Assembly: GCA_032622095.1 (NCBI GenBank)
Contig: CP136064.1
Span: forward strand, 46,141,573-46,205,572
Direction: 5' to 3'
DNA: 64,000 nt
DNA from: Siphonodentalium dalli
Taxonomy: Eukaryota > Mollusca > Scaphopoda > Gadilida > Siphonodentaliidae
Below, one piece after another: positions 60,198 through 64,000 of the stretch. The position numbers and the translations under genes are program-made. Each line of letters starts with the position of its first letter. The first letter of the stretch is position 1. The notes beneath the pieces are model-generated. The model saw nothing but the letters and a program-made list of their open reading frames with translations. It was not told where the DNA came from and ran no database searches.

Positions 60198-60454
60198 ATG
60201 TTGGAAAATCATTCAGATTCAATTAATCTCGATGAACCATCACAATTTAAGTTCTGTGGTGAAAACGTTGCTAAGAATCAAGTCACCTACTTCACGCAGA
60301 TAATTATTATTTATATCATAATAATTACATCTATTGTACCATTAGTATCCAGAGCGAAAACAAAGAATTGTGGCTTGTTCTTCTAAGTAGTTCTCTAGGT
60401 TATATTCTACCATCACCTGGACTGAAATCATTGAAAAATACTGAGAAAAAATGA
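60198..60454 (+). pseudogene. Small membrane protein, frameshifted
   Basis: Begins MLENHSDSINLDEPSQF, then a hydrophobic run QIIIIYIIIITSIVPL (first membrane segment). Near 60,350 the coding signal changes frame, and a second hydrophobic part (LWLVLLSSSLGYILPSP) follows to the TGA at 60,452. The next gene's ATG overlaps that stop. Small two-segment membrane proteins with a 'LLSSSLGYILP' motif are common in adintovirus-like elements, where they lie beside capsid genes. Role unproven. Confidence 0.7.
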
Positions 60455-61273
60455 ATTCATTCTACATAACTCTCATGAGTGATGGTTCAATGTCACTTTA
60501 CCCAGCCAACTCACAATGTTGTTTCACAGTGAAATTACCAAAAACCATACATATTGATAAAGAGCTTTGGGAAGTTGCAATGGTTGAACTAATTGAACTA
60601 ACATTTGAACTAACATTATTGGAGATGCCTGTATAATAAAAATAAAATCTTCTGTTCCAAGAATTGTACAATACCTGCACAAGTTACCAATAAGTGAAGT
60701 AGTAATTTCAAAACCAGAAAATGGTATAGAATTAAAAATACCAGAAGGAGCATATTCTGGTGCATCACATTTGACAGATACAATTCAAGGTGTAATTGAT
60801 AGTACAGTAGGCAGATTGATTCCAGACCTGGAATTCGAATTTGGATATTCCAAAGCACAACAACGAGTTAAAATTTCAACCAATAGTTACACCAAAGTAG
60901 ATCTTGTACTCCCCAGAGCTCTTTTGGATAAACTTGGTTACAGAACAGAATCAAACACTGACACATTTGCTACTCCTTCGATAACATTTCCATATGGAGT
61001 TGATTTAAATGCGGAGCATACTCAATTGTTTGTTTATTCTGACATTGCTGATTATACAATTCTTAGTGATGTTGAAGCACCGATATTACGAGTGACATCA
61101 TTCGAGAGTAAAAGAATACATGATGGTAAACATATTAAGCATGAATTCAAAAACTTACATTATGTACCATAAATGTATATATAACTGGTGATACTGGCAA
61201 ACCAATTCAGTTTATTGGTGGAAAGTCTATGGTAAAGTTGCAATTCCGACGCCGAAGTAATTTGTATTTATGA
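60451..61273 (+). pseudogene. Probable minor capsid (penton-like) protein, broken
   Basis: About 270 codons starting MNSFYITLMSDGS. It contains a 'F.V.LP.TI.ID..LWEVA..E' opening, a long beta-rich middle (IPEGAYSGASHL…, …FGYSKAQQRVKI…) and 'LFVYSDIADYTILSDV…PILRV'. It ends with a Gly-Lys-Pro segment and basic RRRS tail (61,184-61,273). The size and position beside the pVI-like and major capsid genes fit the single-jelly-roll minor capsid (penton) role; fold inferred, not shown. Breaks: frameshift near 60,586-60,617 associated with a tandem copy of TTGAACTAACA; TAA at 61,170; a second frameshift by 61,184. Confidence 0.75.
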
Positions 61274-61643
61274 TGATCCCCGTGTATAGAGGCGTACATA
61301 GACAGTATGGAAATGGAATTGGTTCACTATTCAAATCTGCAATGAGAACAGTAATACCGTTTCTAAAACCTATTGGTCAGATTGCTAAGTAGTCAAGCAT
61401 GGACTTGCTGCAGTCGAAGATATCATTCATCGTGGTAAAAGTCCAAAAGAAGTATTTTTGAAACAAGGTAAAGAAGCATTGAAATCTTTTGGAAGGGAAA
61501 CAATAAAGAAAATATCAACACCAAATGGCATAAATAGATCATCGCGACCTTTGAAAAATCATTCTTCTCGCAAACGAGTTAGAAGTAAGTCCATTAAAAC
61601 GCCTGTAAAGAAATCAAAACGATCTCTCGATATATTTGATTAA
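61270..61643 (+). pseudogene. pVI-like basic virion protein, frameshifted
   Basis: Starts MMIPVYRGVHRQYGNGIGSL, with an amphipathic helix (LFKSAMRTVIPFLKPIGQ); a frameshift lies near 61,390 (TAG at 61,390 in the first frame). The other frame then carries HGLAAVEDIIHRGKSPKEVF, EALKSFGRETIKK and a Lys/Arg/Ser-rich tail ending SLDIFD. This build (PVYRG start, amphipathic helix, basic tail, D-I-F end) matches adenovirus-pVI-like proteins of adintoviruses, thought to be cement or membrane-disrupting virion proteins. Its ATG overlaps the stop of the minor capsid gene. Confidence 0.7.
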
Positions 61644-61645
61644 TC

Positions 61646-62948
61646 ATGATGATGCAGAATGGATCATGCGAATGCAGCAAGTCCGAGTTAGATGCTTCTG
61701 ATGTTCCACCAACAATGACAACGATGTTGGAATCACAATGGATAGAACATCACCCGATTAGCTCTTTGAATAATTCCGCACCGGTAGAATTTGTAATTCC
61801 GCCTCAAACTGAAAAATGGACAGATGTAAATCAATCATATTTGTACCTGAAATTCAAAATCACAAAATCAGATGGCACAAACTTGGTTGATGGTACTGAT
61901 GCAATTGCACCTATTAACAACTTTCCATAGCATGTTCAGTAGTATCGATATTTACCTAAATAACAAACTTTTAACGGCGAACGGAGATACCTATCCTTAT
62001 CGAGCCTACATGGAAAATCTCTTGGCTTATTCTGGTGAATGTAAAGAAAATCAACATGCCGCACTAGAAATGTGGTACCCCGACACCGCTAAACAGTTCA
62101 CCAAAAACACTAAAGCTGGTGGTAATGGTGGATTGAAATCTCGCCAAGCAATCATAGCAGGTAGTAAAACGGTAGAATTGTGTGGTCGTTTACACACAGA
62201 TATATTTCTACAAGAGAAATACTTACCAAATGGAATTGAGATAAGAATTCGTCTCAATAGAGCGAATCCAAAATTCTCTTTAATTGGTCAGGCCGACGGA
62301 AAAATAGTATTTGAAACGGCAGTTTTCAATGTTCGTACAATTACGCTGATGCCAGTAGTAGCAAATACCTTGAACCAAACAATAATACAGAAAAATATGA
62401 AAATACCGATTAGAAGAGTTGAAGTAAAAACATTCACTATTGGTGCAGGGCTTAGATCAAAAATTGAAGATCACCTTTTTCAAGGACAAATGCCAAAGAG
62501 ACTTTTCATAGGCTTGGTATCAAACAAAGATATGAATGGCGATATTGAAACGAACCCATTTCATTTCCAACACTTCAATCTGAAAAAACTTGAAGTTAGT
62601 CAGGACGGACATACCATCCATAACCGACCATTTGAACCAAACTTTGAAACAGAACAATGCCTAAGATCTTATTTATCACTGTATCAGTCTTCGGGTATGT
62701 TTGGACAAAACAAATCCTTTGGTTTGAATCTCGAAAAATACATGAATGGTTATTGTGTCTGGGGTTACGACCTCACACATGACCAAGGAGCAGAGGAAGG
62801 ACATTTGCATCCTATAAAAACCGGTAACATAAGGTTAGATCTTCAGTTTGCTGCAGCTCTAGCTTCAGTGATCAACGTGATAGTCTATGCTGAGTTCGAT
62901 AATCAAATTGAAATCAACAGTTTGCGAGAAATAATAACAGATTATTAA
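61646..62948 (+). pseudogene. Major capsid protein (hexon-like), one frameshift
   Basis: About 434 codons. The first part (61,646-61,930) has CECSKSELD, then SLNNSAPVEFVIPP. After a single frameshift near 61,922-61,930 come SMFSSIDIYLNNKLL, TYPYRAYMENLLAY, LHTDIFLQEKYLPNGIEIRI, RRVEVKTFTIGAG, FIGLVSNKDMNGD, NPFHFQHFNL and YAEFDNQIEI, all hallmarks of the 'F54H12.2-like' proteins that are the double-jelly-roll major capsid proteins of adintoviruses/Polintons. Apart from the one shift I see no damage. It lies 2 bp after the pVI-like gene and 4 bp before the next gene. Confidence 0.9.
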
Positions 62949-62952
62949 AAAC

Positions 62953-63416
62953 ATGGATGGATTGCATTTGGAGGAAAAATTGAGACTGGAAGTTGGAGGA
63001 CTCGATTTCATTCCATATGTTTCTATCCTTGACAAAGTTCGGAAAACTTTCGAGAAATGTTTCGTTCATGAAATACAAAATCAAATTTCAAAAGAAGTGA
63101 CACTCAATTGTGAAGGATGTCAAATAGATCATCCAAGTCAGACACGACATTTACTTTGTCTTTGGACACCACCTACGGACCTATACAATGGGTAGATATG
63201 TTCATTGATATAGCACTACTTAAATTGAACATCTACCGAGTTATGGAACAATGGTATCCATAAATAGAATCATTTACACCACAAGAGAAATTTGAGGCAT
63301 TCAAACTTTGGAAAGATATAAAGGAAGTTGTTCATGAAAACTGTAACCAATTTAATTCGGTTTTTGTTGACTTGTGGTGTGAAAAAGTAAAACAATACTA
63401 CGAAGATGAACACTAG
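62953..63416 (+). pseudogene. Uncharacterised Cys/His protein before the protease, broken
   Basis: Starts MDGLHLEEKLRLEVGGLDF. A Cys/His cluster, CEGCQIDHPSQTRHLLC (63,109-63,162), is its clearest feature and recurs in uncharacterised adintovirus-type proteins. A frameshift near 63,185-63,192 and TAA at 63,261 interrupt it, and the remainder (EKFEAFKLWKDIKEVV…, FVDLWCEKVKQYYED) runs to TAG at 63,414. It overlaps the protease ATG by 11 bp. Function unknown; the Cys/His cluster may bind zinc. Confidence 0.65.
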
Positions 63417-63923
63417 CGAACTAGACAAATCATCCTACCTCTGTTCATTGTATGGTGTGGTGTGTGCAAAAGATCAGTTACCACACGAGAAACCTCATCA
63501 TGTAAAAGCATACATAGTAAATACACATACGTCAGAAAAGCCAGGAGAACACTGGGTTGCAATTTTCTTCAATGGGAACATTGCAACATATTTCGATTCG
63601 TTTAGGGTACCAGTTATTGATAAATATATCAAATCATTTATTCAAAGAAATTCGATCGAATGTAAAATAAACGTTGGGCGGTTTCAACATCACGGTACAA
63701 ACGTGTGTGGTATCTACTGTATATTGCTTTACATTTCTTGAAAAGCGGATATGGTATAAAAGTATTAGTTGAAATGAATTTTGATGGTGACTACTTCAAA
63801 AATGATAGAAAAGTATTTGATTGGTTTCATAGAAACTATGAGCCCTTACGAAAAGAATCAGAAACATTACCCAAAACATGTATTTCACAAACTTGTAAGA
63901 CTTACTGTGAATTTCAGTATTGA
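63406..63923 (+). pseudogene. Adenain/Ulp1-type cysteine protease, frameshifted
   Basis: Catalytic set in order in the first frame: His49 in GEHWVAIFF, Asp64 in YFDSF, Gln94 in FQHHG and Cys101 in NVCGIYC. It would mature virion proteins at Gly-Gly-type sites, as the adenovirus protease does. After the active-site Cys a frameshift near 63,715-63,735 occurs; the next frame continues HFLKSGYG…KVFDWFHRNYEPL to about 63,850 and stays open to 63,923. All four active-site residues are present, so only the C-terminal part is lost. Confidence 0.88.
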
Positions 63924-64000
63924 TAAATGTGTTCATTACCAGTTGTTTAAATATGTTAAAATCACAATCATTTGTAAATATGTTGATTGTTAATGATGAA
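63924..64000. other. AT-rich tail at window edge
   Basis: No gene visible. The element should continue to the right (other genes and the right terminal repeat are not in view). Confidence 0.5.

Larger units (their letters stand above)
50440..64000 (+). mobile_element. Polinton/adintovirus-type endogenous element (left part)
   Basis: Gene content is diagnostic: protein-primed DNA polymerase B, retroviral-type integrase with chromodomain, A32-like packaging ATPase, adenain-like protease, and major and minor capsid proteins, nearly all on one strand. Usual size is 15-20 kb, so the right end should lie just beyond the window. The left end is uncertain (between about 50,430 and 50,640) because the right terminal repeat is not in view to compare. 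By my count about eleven stops and twelve frameshifts inactivate it. I describe the lesions only. Confidence 0.9.

Noticed and set aside
52327-63923. Alternative genetic code or programmed frameshifting to explain the stops and frame changes
   Set aside because: All three stop codons appear among the breaks, and frame changes are scattered without a common slippery site; decay is simpler.
52327-63923. All lesions as sequencing errors
   Set aside because: Some shifts lie in A runs and could be errors, but the in-frame stops need substitutions at several places and one shift is tied to an 11-12-bp duplication. Read realignment would decide.

Overview
The window is metazoan nuclear DNA, AT-rich, with no host protein-coding gene that I can recognise. 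Long satellite arrays, nested transposons, RNA-polymerase-III-type tRNA-like repeats, jockey/CR1-like retrotransposon fragments, a Polinton/adintovirus-type element with a chromodomain integrase and histone-type 3' processing signals all point to an animal. Repeat styles (minisatellite-core elements, and GAGTTATCTCCCTTT-type motifs) feel molluscan or at least lophotrochozoan to me, but that is only an impression.

Layout. 1-12,590: tandem array of a 1,724-bp unit, about 6.9 apparently identical copies plus one diverged edge copy. 13,376-13,918: two tandem ~271-bp copies, each carrying a tRNA-like sequence on the minus strand. 14,700-17,720: elements built on a ~130-bp minisatellite core. 17,830-18,400: dead reverse transcriptase. 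20,711-21,072: a very unusual double palindrome. 22,724-23,650: 5'-truncated non-LTR retrotransposon (minus strand). 23,850-26,270: a small element with long inverted repeats, holding a broken zinc-finger/acidic gene and minus-strand coding fragments, probably a deletion derivative of a virus-like transposon. 28,725-30,544: hAT-like element with a perfect 8-bp target duplication, with a second element nested inside it (29,589-30,361). 31,236-31,370: a 135-bp fold-back. 31,590-46,560: a second large array, an ~863-bp higher-order repeat (17 copies) made of three ~182-bp monomers plus a ~296-bp block, itself organised in ~2.6-kb super-repeats. 46,600-50,040: a third tandem repeat interrupted by a 130-bp-repeat element and by a retrotransposon, which is in turn interrupted by a MITE. 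50,055-50,430: a GC-rich cluster of five ~42-bp palindromes inside a larger inverted repeat.

50,440-64,000 (running off the right edge): a Polinton/Maverick- or adintovirus-type endogenous element. In order: two convergent small genes (A on +, B on -), then, all on +, protein-primed DNA polymerase B, an F-box-like small protein, an unknown protein, the A32/FtsK-type packaging ATPase, several small virion-type proteins, integrase with a C-terminal chromodomain, a small membrane protein, a probable minor capsid (penton-like) protein, a pVI-like basic protein, the major capsid protein, an unknown Cys/His protein and an adenain-like cysteine protease. Most of the large genes carry stops and/or single frameshifts, so this copy is dead, yet the coding sequence is otherwise well preserved, so the inactivation is probably recent. 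Start and stop codons of neighbouring genes overlap in several places, as in a compact viral genome.

Most interesting: genes A and B, facing each other at the left end, share a ~78-bp upstream block and both end in a histone-mRNA-type stem-loop (loop TTTC) followed, at exactly 14 nt, by the same purine-rich AAAGATACGCTCTG. That is the layout of replication-dependent histone pre-mRNA 3' ends (stem-loop plus U7 target) and suggests S-phase-linked, non-polyadenylated expression of element genes.
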